This document shows positions 35,728-45,023 of a stretch of DNA of 64,000 bases, in pieces. Under the pieces are notes generated by a model. That model did no database searches. It had not been told where the DNA came from and was given only the letters and a program-made list of their open reading frames with translations. Origin of the DNA: CAWCWN01 sp963799245 (GTDB taxonomy: Bacteria; Chloroflexota; Ktedonobacteria; Ktedonobacterales; Ktedonobacteraceae). The translations under genes and the position numbers were made by a program. Each line of letters opens with the position of its first letter. Position 1 is the first letter of the stretch. Location: the NCBI GenBank assembly GCA_963799245.1, contig CAWCWN010000003.1, positions 2,356,001 to 2,420,000 of the forward strand. Reading direction: 5' to 3'.

Positions 35728-36951
35728 TTACTGGGCGACCAGCTGTTGATTGGCGGCGATCAGCGAATGATAAGTGTCGCTGACCCGGCTCGCGACATTC
35801 TGCCAGCTAAATTGCTGCACGGATTGGCGCGCAGCCTGGCTCATACGGGTAAGTAGCTCCGGCTTGCTCAAGAGGTTATCCAGCCTTTCGGCAAAGAAAC
35901 CAGGGCAGCGCGGCACCAGGAAACCCGTCTCGTCGTTTCTGACAATGGTCGTCAGTCCACCAGCGCGCGTCGCTACCACTGGTCTGCCACAGGCCAGCGC
36001 CTCGACGGCGACGAGGCCAAAACTCTCATGGTAGGAGGGGACAACGACTATATCGGCTGCGCTATAAATGAGCGGCAGCTCCGCTTGCGGGCGCGCGCCC
36101 AAAAAATGGACGCGCTGGCCGAGCTTTAGCTCATGGGCCAGCTTACGCAGGGCCTGCATATCTGGATCACCCTGGAGGTTGCCGCCCACAACGACAAGTT
36201 GCGCGCTGTTCGCCAGCATGGCTGCCGCGTGCAGAAAAAGGTCAGGCCCTTTAAAAGGGTCGAGCCTGCCGACAAACAGCAGCGTTGGCTGATGGGGTTT
36301 GAGGCCAAGCTTATGGCGAGCCTGCTCTTTCGCCTGTTCGGTGAAGAGCTTAAGATCGACCCCACAAGGAATAACTTCGACCTGGTGGATATGTGCCCCG
36401 CAATGGCGGATGAGCTGTACTCGCTCATCCGGGGTTGTGGTGATGATACGATCAGCGGATTGTATGAGTTGCTGCTCCATTTCCAGGCGCAGAGAGGGCT
36501 CGCGTTGCTGGGGATTGGCCATCTGCTTTAAACGCGCCAGGGTGTGAAACATGGTGATGTGTGGGACATCCCAGCACTGCGCCAGTCTGCTCCCCGCCAC
36601 GCCTGAGAGCCAGTAGTGGCTATGCAGCACATCGTAATCGACGTCTGTGGCCTGACTGAATTCAGCAACCTGCCGGATAAACGCCGGCAGGTGCTGGTAG
36701 AGCTCGTTTTTGGGAAGGATGCTCTGCGGCCCGGCCTTGATGGAGATAACCCGCACAGCTGTGCCAAGTTGGACAATGCGGGGGACGTGGGGATCGGTCC
36801 AGCGGGTAAAGATATCAACGTTGATGTGACGATTTCCTAGCTCGCGTGCTAATTCACGCATGTACACATTCATGCCGCCCGCATCCTTCGTGCGTCCCGG
36901 CGTATCCAGCGGCGAAGTATGGACGCTGAGCATGGCAACGGAAAGACTCAT
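35728..36951 (-). CDS. family 4 glycosyltransferase (MshA/sucrose-phosphate-synthase-like)
   Basis: 407 residues from ATG 36951 (GGAG upstream); the longer frame from 36975 lacks a ribosome site. N-terminal domain with TPGRTKDAGGMNVYMREL and DVLHSHYWLSG, C-terminal GT-B domain with LLFVGRLDPFKGPDL, and the E-x7-E motif ESFGLVAVE. This retaining GT uses a nucleotide sugar. Closest in style to MshA and plant-like sucrose-phosphate synthases, but the acceptor is unknown. Convergent with the sedolisin, 20 bp apart. Confidence 0.92.
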   Translation of the reverse strand: MSLSVAMLSVHTSPLDTPGRTKDAGGMNVYMRELARELGNRHINVDIFTRWTDPHVPRIVQLGTAVRVISIKAGPQSILPKNELYQHLPAFIRQVAEFSQATDVDYDVLHSHYWLSGVAGSRLAQCWDVPHITMFHTLARLKQMANPQQREPSLRLEMEQQLIQSADRIITTTPDERVQLIRHCGAHIHQVEVIPCGVDLKLFTEQAKEQARHKLGLKPHQPTLLFVGRLDPFKGPDLFLHAAAMLANSAQLVVVGGNLQGDPDMQALRKLAHELKLGQRVHFLGARPQAELPLIYSAADIVVVPSYHESFGLVAVEALACGRPVVATRAGGLTTIVRNDETGFLVPRCPGFFAERLDNLLSKPELLTRMSQAARQSVQQFSWQNVASRVSDTYHSLIAANQQLVAQ

Positions 36952-37118
36952 AGCGAGAGTACTCCTCTTCTTCATAAATTGTGTCTACTGTTCATTGCAG
37001 ATGCGAGGCCAGCGCCCTTCATTGGCGAGTTGTGCAGCTTTGAGCATCTGGATCTCCTTTCTTTATGTATGTGTCCCGTCTACTCTATTGAACAAGCAGA
37101 GATATGTTTTCTATTTCT

Positions 37119-37964
37119 TTATGCCCGGGGGTTTTTCTCACATTCGCGCACGTCGTTGATGGTATTGTACATCTGACCGACGTCGAGGCCTTGCTGCGCG
37201 ACCTCTTGCAGGCTGGCGATGCGCCTCTGCAAGGCCTCGCTAAAAGCGGGCGCGGTCATTCCAATCCACCCGGCCAGGTCGTCAAGCATAGCCTGATCGG
37301 CGTGCTCAAACGTGTCATCAAATTCATTCCAAAGCGACAATGGCACAGGGATGATCTCGTCGGGATGCCCGGGATCGCCAGAGGGCTGCAAAAAATGTGT
37401 GCTTAACCAGCGTCGCCGCGCAGGATAAACTCGCCCCACCAGGCCAATATTGATGACAAGGCCCAGCCTGCGCACATCCTCAGCACGCAAGTGGAGATCG
37501 TGATGATACAGGGAGATTACATCGTCGATGGCATCGGCGTGCACGCTGGTAGCGATATGGTAACCCTGCGCGGGCAGCGTCAGATAACGGCGAGCTACAC
37601 GTCCCCACATGTAGATGGGCAGGTGATCACTGACCTCGTTACATAGTGCATAGGTCGTGGAGGGATCGATGTCGGGCAAGCGGGTGAAGGCGAAATTTTC
37701 GTACATGCCCGACATATACGCCAGGGCGGTGCCTTCTGGTAAGAACTGGAGCAGGGCGTTTAACGTCGTGGTCTTGCCTACGCCCGGCTGGGGATCTGTG
37801 GGGCCCGCGACCGTCAATGAGACTCCATGCTCCAGCAGCAGCCAGATCAAGGCCACTGACTCTGCATCCACGCTCCCCAGGGCGATAATCTGTGCCGTAG
37901 AAAGCGGGCGTCGTGAATCATAATGCCAGTAAAAGCGTTCATAAGGGTCACGTGGATCAAACAT
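37119..37964 (-). CDS. PilT/CpaF-like secretion ATPase
   Basis: 281 residues. Walker A is stretched as AGPTDPQPGVGKTTTLNALL, then YENFAF, NEVSDHLPIYMWG in place of the Asp box, and GYHIATSVHADAIDDVISLY, matching the His-box region of type II/IV secretion ATPases. Shorter than CpaF or PilT and without the N-terminal domain. No pilin or secretion genes are near, so whether it powers a pilus is open. Confidence 0.75.
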   Translation of the reverse strand: MFDPRDPYERFYWHYDSRRPLSTAQIIALGSVDAESVALIWLLLEHGVSLTVAGPTDPQPGVGKTTTLNALLQFLPEGTALAYMSGMYENFAFTRLPDIDPSTTYALCNEVSDHLPIYMWGRVARRYLTLPAQGYHIATSVHADAIDDVISLYHHDLHLRAEDVRRLGLVINIGLVGRVYPARRRWLSTHFLQPSGDPGHPDEIIPVPLSLWNEFDDTFEHADQAMLDDLAGWIGMTAPAFSEALQRRIASLQEVAQQGLDVGQMYNTINDVRECEKNPRA

Positions 37965-38005
37965 GCTAGAGTTCCCTTCAACGTACTATCTTCACTCGAT
38001 ATGAC

Positions 38006-38692
38006 TTACGCTTTCTGTTCTCCCTGTTGCAGCGGAATATCGTCCTTTTGTTTATCCAGGATCGTTGGCTTGAGCCAGCTGGGATGCGGACTCCACCCAA
38101 CTGCTACCACGCGTACGGGATGAACGTCCTCGTTGTCGATCTCAATAATGCTGACGGATGCATTGTCGATGAAGAGCGCGCCGGCCCTTTTGATTTCCAG
38201 CCCCGAATAATAGGCGATGATCAGCTTGACAACGTCGGCATGGGCGACGAAGACAGGGTACGCGCCGACATCCGCGCGCTTACTCCAGCGTTCTATGGCG
38301 GCCAGAACCCGCTGCTGCACCTGCGGGAAGGTTTCTACACCCGCGGGTGCCACGGTCGGGTCCTGGACGTAAGCTTTCCACTGCTGGTCGGTTTTAGCCA
38401 GTTGCTCATAGCTTTCGCCTGCCCAGCGGCCGATATCGGTATCCATCAAAGCGGGTTCCGTCTGAATGGCCAGGCCGCGCCCCTGCGCGACGATCAATGC
38501 TGTATCGTAGGCCCGTTCGAGCGGGCTGCTGATGATTGCGCTGATGGGAATAGCGGATAGGGCCCTGGCAAGGTGGGCGGCTTGCTCACGCCCCTTCTCA
38601 TTGAGAGCTACTCCTGGCAACTGGCCGGGTAGTTTATGCTCGACATTCCACTTCGTTTGTCCATGGCGAATAATAAGCAGCGTCTGTTTCAT
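38006..38692 (-). CDS. histidine phosphatase family protein (phosphoglycerate-mutase-like)
   Basis: 228 residues from MKQTLLIIRHGQTKWN (ATG 38692). RHG gives the catalytic His; Arg and Glu in SSPLERAYDTA; second His in PVFVAHADVVK. A longer frame to 38842 adds a hydrophobic stretch but lacks a ribosome site. Broad-specificity phosphatase or CobC/GpmB-like. The substrate cannot be told. Confidence 0.9.
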   Translation of the reverse strand: MKQTLLIIRHGQTKWNVEHKLPGQLPGVALNEKGREQAAHLARALSAIPISAIISSPLERAYDTALIVAQGRGLAIQTEPALMDTDIGRWAGESYEQLAKTDQQWKAYVQDPTVAPAGVETFPQVQQRVLAAIERWSKRADVGAYPVFVAHADVVKLIIAYYSGLEIKRAGALFIDNASVSIIEIDNEDVHPVRVVAVGWSPHPSWLKPTILDKQKDDIPLQQGEQKA

Positions 38693-38991
38693 CCGTGTGC
38701 ATGTACTTTCAGTGATATGTAATTGAGCAAGCCAGAGTTGTATGCGCCACTGCCAGAAGCGACAGCCGATAATCAAGGAGATCCATCCCACCCGCAGCTG
38801 GCTGTTTACAAGGCTGGCCAATCTCATTAGAGAGCTTTTCATGAATTTCTAGATCTGCCGGGGGGACAGACAATAAAAAAGTCCCCCGTGTGGCCAATGT
38901 GCTTTACATTGTAGCAGGGGAGATGTTAACGGTGCAAATAGCTCCGACTGGCCGGCGCCTCAGCGTCACGCCAGGTGACGCCGCGGCGCGT
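38693..38991. other. spacer with inverted repeat
   Basis: GGGGGAC and GTCCCCC (about 38861-38887) form a 7-bp stem around an A-rich loop. Not followed by a T-run on either strand. Confidence 0.4.
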
Positions 38992-39495
38992 TCAGATTGC
39001 GAGATAGTAGAGTATGGCCAGGAGAACTACGCTGATCAGCAGCAATGTTCCGCAACCGAGCAGCGCTTCGCCCACTCCCACATCGCGTGGCGTCGTCTTG
39101 CTAGTGAAATAGCCGGGAATTGAAAAGGGCGGCGTGCGACTCAACCCCGCATGGGAGGATTGATCAGTGATCTCGGGCCGCGCAACGGAGGCTGTCGTCA
39201 ACTTCAAGATGGGGAATGTATAGGCCTCGTCGTCTGGCAAGGAGGCAGCCGGCCGAAAGGTCTGCAGGCGCCGCAGTAATAGTTGACGGCCGAGCATTGC
39301 GGCTGTATAAGCATTGGCGCTCGGCATGTATGTCAGCGCCACCGGCAGGGGGGTATCGGGTAGCGTCAGTGGCAGCTCTGGCGGCAGCGGCGGCCTGGAA
39401 GCCGTATATGCGCGCTGCTTAGCGGCGATCTGCCGCGGGAGAATGCAGGCCCCGCTCGCCGCTGGCGGCGTAATGATTGGCTGAAGCTCGTTCAT
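38992..39495 (-). CDS. hypothetical protein with C-terminal membrane anchor
   Basis: 167 residues. Pro/Ala/Thr-rich cytoplasmic part with no domain (PPLPPELPLTLPDTPLPVAL) and one C-terminal helix (LLISVVLLAILYYLAI). GAGGAGG lies 11 nt before the ATG. Same plan as the gene at 32018, but no clear sequence likeness. Confidence 0.65.
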   Translation of the reverse strand: MNELQPIITPPAASGACILPRQIAAKQRAYTASRPPLPPELPLTLPDTPLPVALTYMPSANAYTAAMLGRQLLLRRLQTFRPAASLPDDEAYTFPILKLTTASVARPEITDQSSHAGLSRTPPFSIPGYFTSKTTPRDVGVGEALLGCGTLLLISVVLLAILYYLAI

Positions 39496-39862
39496 GAATG
39501 TAATGATCCTCCTCTATCCACTTAACACTTAGTCTATATTCATTATAATAAAGGCTCCAATTTATCGATGAAGGCGTTGTGCATAAGATGCGCGTCTTTT
39601 GAAACTTCGCTGCCATCTCTAACAAAACAGGGCGAGCTCTTCCTGTGGAAGAGTATAGTCTGGCGGGGGGACTATCGCCCCGATGTGGATAACTTTGGCA
39701 AGAGAGTATCGCCAGGATACGATCCACACCTACTCTTAATACGCCCAGGGAGGTTTAAGCGTGCCATCATGTAACTTCCTGTCTCTATACATGAAAAAGC
39801 TGGCATTTTGCTCACAGACGTGTTACATTTTTAATAGACATCCGGATCATTGCGTACGAGTC
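39496..39862. other. divergent intergenic region
   Basis: Holds promoters of the minus-strand anchored protein and the plus-strand prenyltransferase. No defined operator. The frame at 39761 is an upstream extension of the prenyltransferase and lacks a ribosome site. Confidence 0.4.
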
Positions 39863-40801
39863 ATGAGAAGTATGGATAACGATACACATTTCAAAACCGC
39901 TCCGGCTTTTCCCGCCTGGCGCGTCTGGCTGAAGACCAGCCGCCCTTTCTCTTTGAGCGCGACGATCAGCCCCATCCTGGTTGGGACAGCTGTAGCTGCA
40001 TACGAGGGTGTGTTTCACCCGCTGCCCTTTCTGGCTGCGTTATTTGCCGTGCTGTTTCTTCAAATAGGCACGAACTACGTGAATGAGTACTACGACTACC
40101 GCTATGGACTTGATAGCGTGGAATCGCTGGGGGCGAGCACGGTGATCTTCCGCCATGAGATGACGGCCGGCCAGGTACTGGGCGGTGGTATCTTCAGCTT
40201 CGCTATCGCCGCCCTGCTGGGGGCATTTCTCATCTCTGCCGTTGGACCGGCCATAGTGGGCTTTGGTTTGATTGGCCTGGCCATAGCCTATTTCTATAGC
40301 GCCAGGCCGTTTACCTTCGCCAGTCGCGGCCTGGGTGATGTCATGGTCTATCTCGCTATGGGCCTCCTGGCGACATGGGGAGCTTACTACGTCCAGATCC
40401 CTCACTGGTCGTGGCGGGCCTTCGCCGCCAGCATTCCGGTAGGCCTGCTGGTGACGGCTATCCTTAACATGAATAATGTCCGCGATTACCAGGACGACCT
40501 GGCCGTCCACAAGCGCACGCTGCCAGTACGCTTCGGCCGGCTGTTTGGACAGCGCTACCATGCTTTCCTCCTCTTTGGCAGCTACATTGCGGTGAGTATT
40601 TTTGCCTTGCTGGGAGTGCTCCCGCTTTTCAGTCTGCTGGTCTGGATTACCTTTCCCCTGGCCTTTCGCAACGTGCGAGCGGTCCTGGCGGCGAGCGAGC
40701 GCAAAGTATTTATCCTGGGCATCAAACAGACATCTCTTTTACACCTGCAATTTGGCGTCGTGCTGGCCCTTGGTCTGCTTATCGCGGCGCCTGTACATTG
40801 A
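39863..40801 (+). CDS. menA: UbiA-type prenyltransferase (MenA-like)
   Basis: About 312 residues (start MRSMDNDTHFK at 39863, or 39872). Nine or so membrane helices. The prenyl-diphosphate/Mg motif is in NYVNEYYDYRYGLD, with a second motif NNVRDYQDDLAVHKRTLPVR. This pattern is that of 1,4-dihydroxy-2-naphthoate prenyltransferase, which makes demethylmenaquinone. Other UbiA functions are possible since no other menaquinone genes are adjacent. Confidence 0.85.
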   Translation: MRSMDNDTHFKTAPAFPAWRVWLKTSRPFSLSATISPILVGTAVAAYEGVFHPLPFLAALFAVLFLQIGTNYVNEYYDYRYGLDSVESLGASTVIFRHEMTAGQVLGGGIFSFAIAALLGAFLISAVGPAIVGFGLIGLAIAYFYSARPFTFASRGLGDVMVYLAMGLLATWGAYYVQIPHWSWRAFAASIPVGLLVTAILNMNNVRDYQDDLAVHKRTLPVRFGRLFGQRYHAFLLFGSYIAVSIFALLGVLPLFSLLVWITFPLAFRNVRAVLAASERKVFILGIKQTSLLHLQFGVVLALGLLIAAPVH

Positions 40802-41117
40802 GCGGGTACTTCACCAGCCACCCCTGCCTGAGCAGGCTCGCTAGCCGCTCGAGGTTTTCCATCGTGCTCTGTCCTCATGCTGCGCCGCTTTTCCCATGCA
40901 GAGTATAAGTAGTTAATGTATAGATATAGTTCAGTATGCGTGAGAAGTGGTGCTTGTGATACGTAGTATTTTTATAAAACGCTTGTCTGGGGCATTTACT
41001 CTGGTATGCTTTACCGCTGGCGGCTATGCTGGTTGCCTGGTGAAAAATCGCGCTGTCTATATGACGGGTTGACCGCTTCGCTGTCCTAGTCAGACTTTAT
41101 TTCGCGAGGAGGACCTC
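40802..41117. other. promoter region of the peptide transporter
   Basis: No gene. GAGGAGGACCTC precedes the next ATG. A plausible promoter lies in the AT-rich part 40915-41000, not resolved further. Confidence 0.4.
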
Positions 41118-42824
41118 ATGTTCAAGGGACCAAGATCTCGACGTTTTTCACTGGCCTTTTCCCTGCTCGTCCTGCTGATGCTGTTCATCAGCGCCTGTGC
41201 CCCCCAGGGCAGTGCGCCCACACAGACCACCAGTACCAACCCGGTCAAGGGTGGCACCTGGGTGGATGACCTCTACGAACCCGTATCTTCGCTCATCCCC
41301 AATGGTTCCAGCGAAACGTTCGCGAGCCTGGTAGATGAGAGTCTCTATACGCCGCTCTTTGTCGGGGATACAAACGGGAAGATCAATCCCGCCCTGGCGA
41401 CCGAAGTGCCGACCGTGGCCAACGGTGATGTCTCCTCCGACCTCAAGACCTGGACCTTCAAGATCCGCCCGGGGGTGACCTGGAGCGATGGCCAGCCGCT
41501 GGATGCCCGCGATGTGGATTTCACCTGGAAGCTGTGGAATAACCCCAGGTTTGGCGCTTCCACCACTGTAGGGTATAACCTGATCAAGTCGGCGGACGTC
41601 TCCTCCGACCACCTGAAGATCACCTTCCACCTCTCCGCGCCCTTCGCGCCTTTCGCTGCGATCTGGACCGACGGCCTCTATGCGCCGCTGCCCGCCCACC
41701 ATTTCAGCGGTATGTCGCCCGACCAGGTGCTCAAGTCGGCGGACAACCTCAACCCCAGCGTGACCAGCGGCCCGTTTATGATGAGCGAGAGCAAGCCGGG
41801 AGACCACTTCACCGTGGTGCGCAACCCCAGGTACTACCTGGCCTCGCAGGGCTATCCCTACCTGGACAAGATCGTCTTTCGCCTGGTGCCCGACCAGAAC
41901 ACGATCCTCAAGGATTTCCAGGCAGGCACAATTAATTCGGCCTGGTTCCTGGATGTGACCAAGACCCCGGCCTACAAGGCGCTCTCCGACTACCACATCG
42001 TGACCAATCCGCACGCCACCAACTTTGAAGCTATGTACTACAATCTGAACACCCCGGCCCTCAAAGACGTCAACGTGCGCAAAGCCATGGCCATGGCCAT
42101 CAACCACAACGCCCTGATCCAGACGGCGCGCCGCGGGGAGGCGGTACCGCTGTGTACCGATCACGGCTCGGCGTACGTGCCCGGCTACCAGCCCGACGCC
42201 CCCTGCCCCAAGTTTGATCCGGCGGCGGCCAACCAGCTGCTGGACCAGGCGGGCTGGGTCAAGGGCTCCGATGGCGTACGCACGAAAAATGGCCTGCGCC
42301 TGGAATTCCAGTATTCGACGACGGCCAACAACGCCTGGCGCGCGGCCGACGAGACGATCCTGCAGCAGAACTTCGCGGCCATCGGCGTGAAGATCGGCGT
42401 CCAGAACTACTCGGCCGACACCTTCTTCGGGACCTTCCTGCCGGGTGCTAAACCTGGCAAGTTCGACCTGGCCGAGTTTGAAAACTCGTTTGTCTATGAT
42501 GCCGACGATTCATCTGAGTTTGCCTGTAACCAGGTGCCAACAGTGGCCAATAGCTATAGCGGTCAAAACTACGGCAAGTACTGCAACCCGGCCCTGGACA
42601 AGCTCTTCTCGCAGGAACTGGCAACAACCGACCCCAATGCGCGCCAGCAGGTCTTCAATCAGGAACACCAGATCTACCTGACGGACTTCCCGTTCGTGAC
42701 CCTCTATAGCCCGATCGATGTCGCTGTGGCGAAGGACAACGTTCACAACTACCTGCCCGGTCCCATGGGTGCCTCGGAAACCATCAACGTCTGGAAGTGG
42801 TGGTGCGATGGTGGCAAGTGCTAG
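41118..42824 (+). CDS. peptide ABC transporter, solute-binding lipoprotein
   Basis: 568 residues. Lipoprotein signal (LLMLFISAC, Cys about 27). SBP family 5 (DppA/OppA) features: KGGTWVDDLYEPVSSLIPN, LATEVPTVANGDVSSDLKTW followed by TFKIRPGVTWSDGQPLDARD, and DVNVRKAMAMAINHNALIQ. It captures peptides or a similar solute outside the cell for the permease genes that follow. Expressed apart from them to some degree: a terminator at 42860 lies between, which would make the binding protein more abundant than the permease, as is usual. Confidence 0.93.
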   Translation: MFKGPRSRRFSLAFSLLVLLMLFISACAPQGSAPTQTTSTNPVKGGTWVDDLYEPVSSLIPNGSSETFASLVDESLYTPLFVGDTNGKINPALATEVPTVANGDVSSDLKTWTFKIRPGVTWSDGQPLDARDVDFTWKLWNNPRFGASTTVGYNLIKSADVSSDHLKITFHLSAPFAPFAAIWTDGLYAPLPAHHFSGMSPDQVLKSADNLNPSVTSGPFMMSESKPGDHFTVVRNPRYYLASQGYPYLDKIVFRLVPDQNTILKDFQAGTINSAWFLDVTKTPAYKALSDYHIVTNPHATNFEAMYYNLNTPALKDVNVRKAMAMAINHNALIQTARRGEAVPLCTDHGSAYVPGYQPDAPCPKFDPAAANQLLDQAGWVKGSDGVRTKNGLRLEFQYSTTANNAWRAADETILQQNFAAIGVKIGVQNYSADTFFGTFLPGAKPGKFDLAEFENSFVYDADDSSEFACNQVPTVANSYSGQNYGKYCNPALDKLFSQELATTDPNARQQVFNQEHQIYLTDFPFVTLYSPIDVAVAKDNVHNYLPGPMGASETINVWKWWCDGGKC

Positions 42825-42859
42825 GCCTGTCGCCTAGCTCAAGTACCTGCCTAGCACTG

Positions 42860-42897
42860 GAGCCCCTGGTGAGATGGTATCCGACCAGGGGCTCTTT
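42860..42897 (+). terminator. terminator between SBP and permease genes
   Basis: GAGCCCCTGGT pairs with ACCAGGGGCTC (11 bp, 13-nt loop), then TTT. Probably partial. Confidence 0.8.
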
Positions 42898-43050
42898 GTA
42901 TGCCAGCTCTTGAAAGTACTGCCTGTGCTTTTCGCTTTACATGATATACGCAGTAACTCATGTATAAAATGCTGACGAAAATGCTCAGAAATATGGTACA
43001 CTATGTCCAATGTTTTCCCGTCCGCGTTTTAAGACTCTGCGGAGGTATTT

Positions 43051-44013
43051 ATGGGACGGTATGTTATCAGGCGTACGTTGCAGGCATTGCTGCTCCTGCT
43101 CTTACTCTCCATCGGCATGTTTCTTTTAATCCATGCACTGCCAGGCGGACCGGAGGCGGTGATCTTTAACCCGCATCTGAGTGCGGCGGGCCGCGCCGCT
43201 CTGCGCGCGCGCTTTGGCCTTGACGACCCGCTGTATGTGCAATATTTCAAGTGGCTGGGCAGCAGCCTGGTTGGCAACTTTGGTTTCTCCTTTGTGACCA
43301 ACCAGCCTGTGTCTCAACTGATTGGCCAGCGTTTCCCCGCCACCATCGAGCTGTTCGGCTGGGCCCTGGCTCTGGCCTTGATCCTGGCGATCGTGATCGG
43401 CGTGGTCTCCGCCATGCGCCAGGGGATGCTGGCCGACTATGCGCTGACAACGCTGGCTTACTTCGGCATCGCCATGCCGGTCTTCCTGCTGGGCCTCTTT
43501 GCCCAGGATATCTTCGGGGTGTGGTTGCATGTTCTACCGACCTCGGGCATGAATACGCTGGGCTATACCTTTGATCCCTTCAACGCCTATCTCGATCACC
43601 TGGAGCACCTGTTTTTGCCCATGCTGGTCCTGGCGATCTCTTTTATCGCTGGCTGGAGCCGCTATATGCGCGCCAGTATGATCGAGGTCAAAAAGCAGGA
43701 TTATATGCGCACGGCGCGCGCCAAGGGCCTTGCACCTACGCCGATGCTGATCCGGCACGCGCTGCGCAACGCCGTGATCCCTTTGATCACCGTTGTCGCC
43801 CTCGACTTCGGGCAGGTGGCCGGCGGCGCGGTCATCACCGAGTCCATTTTTGCCTGGCATGGCATGGGCGAGCTGTTTTATGACTCACTGACCAATCGAG
43901 ATTACCCCGTCCTGCTTGCCATCGTTATGATCGGGGCCGTCTTCGTGGTCGCGTTCAACTTGATCGCAGATATCCTGTACGCCGTCATGGATCCACGCAT
44001 TCGTTACGCATAG
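43051..44013 (+). CDS. dppB: peptide ABC transporter permease, DppB type
   Basis: 320 residues, six membrane helices. N-terminal YVIRRTLQALLLLLLLSIGM and FLLIHALPGGPEA, and the EAA-type cytoplasmic loop YMRTARAKGLAP. GGAGG ribosome site. Forms the membrane channel with the next gene. Spacing of 38 bp to the next start indicates one operon. Confidence 0.93.
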   Translation: MGRYVIRRTLQALLLLLLLSIGMFLLIHALPGGPEAVIFNPHLSAAGRAALRARFGLDDPLYVQYFKWLGSSLVGNFGFSFVTNQPVSQLIGQRFPATIELFGWALALALILAIVIGVVSAMRQGMLADYALTTLAYFGIAMPVFLLGLFAQDIFGVWLHVLPTSGMNTLGYTFDPFNAYLDHLEHLFLPMLVLAISFIAGWSRYMRASMIEVKKQDYMRTARAKGLAPTPMLIRHALRNAVIPLITVVALDFGQVAGGAVITESIFAWHGMGELFYDSLTNRDYPVLLAIVMIGAVFVVAFNLIADILYAVMDPRIRYA

Positions 44014-44051
44014 TTGTAGGCATGGGCGACCAATTCTATAAGGAGGCATCC

Positions 44052-44996
44052 ATGGATATATCTCAACAGATGCTTGGCCATCCTGAAGAAGAGATCGAGC
44101 CCTTTCTGGAAGTGACCCCGGAATTAGTCCAGAAGCGGCGCAGCCAGGCCCGCATCATCTTTGATCGCTTCGTGCGTAACCGCGCCGCGATTGTGGGTGC
44201 CGTCTTTCTCATCCTCCTGTTTCTGTTCTGTTTCATCGGGCCCTATGTGAGCGGGCATAATGACCCCAATATTATCCATGTCACGAACGTCAATCAGACG
44301 CTGGCCGGACCCTCCTGGCAATTTCCCCTGGGAACCGATGACACCGGTCGCGATACCATGGCGCGCGCCATGTTCGGTGGCCAGGTCTCGTTGCTGGTGG
44401 CAATGACCTCGATGCTGGTGGCAATCGTTATCGGCGTGAGCATCGGCGCGCTAGCGGGCTTCTACGGCGGTGTCATTGACAACCTGCTGATGCGCCTGAC
44501 GGATGTGGTGCTAGCGGTGCCGCTGTACCTGCTGCTCTTTGTGCTCTCGGCCTCCTTCACCGATGGGTCGCCGCGCAGCGTGATTATCCTGATCGCCGCC
44601 CTGAGCTGGATGTATGCCGCGCGCGTTGTGCGCGGCGAGTTCCTGGCCTTGAAGGAGCGCGAGTACGTGCTGGCCGCGCGCACGATCGGCGCAAAAAACT
44701 TTCGCATCATGTTCCGTCATATGTTGCCCAACGCAGCGGGGTCCATCATCGTCAATGCCACCCTGCTCGTCGGCACCAATATCATTCTCGAATCGGTCAT
44801 GAGCTACTTCGGCTTTGGCATCAGGCCGCCCACTGCGAGCTGGGGCACTCTGGTCAGCGCGGGGCAGGACTTCTTTGACGTCGATCCGCTGCTGTTGATT
44901 GTCCCGGCGCTGCTCATCTTTCTGACCGTGCTGAGTTTCAACCTGGTCGGCGATGGCTTGCGCGACGCGCTCGATCCCTACATGACTGAACGCTAA
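44052..44996 (+). CDS. dppC: peptide ABC transporter permease, DppC type
   Basis: 314 residues from ATG 44052 behind AAGGAGG; a longer frame from 44022 lacks such a site. N-terminal cytoplasmic part, FDRFVRNRAAIVGAVFL, QFPLGTDDTGRDTMARAMFG (a DppC hallmark), and the ATPase contact loop YVLAARTIGAKNFRI. Confidence 0.93.
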   Translation: MDISQQMLGHPEEEIEPFLEVTPELVQKRRSQARIIFDRFVRNRAAIVGAVFLILLFLFCFIGPYVSGHNDPNIIHVTNVNQTLAGPSWQFPLGTDDTGRDTMARAMFGGQVSLLVAMTSMLVAIVIGVSIGALAGFYGGVIDNLLMRLTDVVLAVPLYLLLFVLSASFTDGSPRSVIILIAALSWMYAARVVRGEFLALKEREYVLAARTIGAKNFRIMFRHMLPNAAGSIIVNATLLVGTNIILESVMSYFGFGIRPPTASWGTLVSAGQDFFDVDPLLLIVPALLIFLTVLSFNLVGDGLRDALDPYMTER

Positions 44997-45023
44997 CGAG
45001 AGGCATAAGAAGGAGTCACGAAC

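Noticed and set aside
38693..38842. Longer N-terminus of the histidine phosphatase
   Set aside because: No ribosome site; family members begin close to the RHG motif.
41148..42164. 338-codon minus-strand frame
   Set aside because: Shadow of the solute-binding protein gene.
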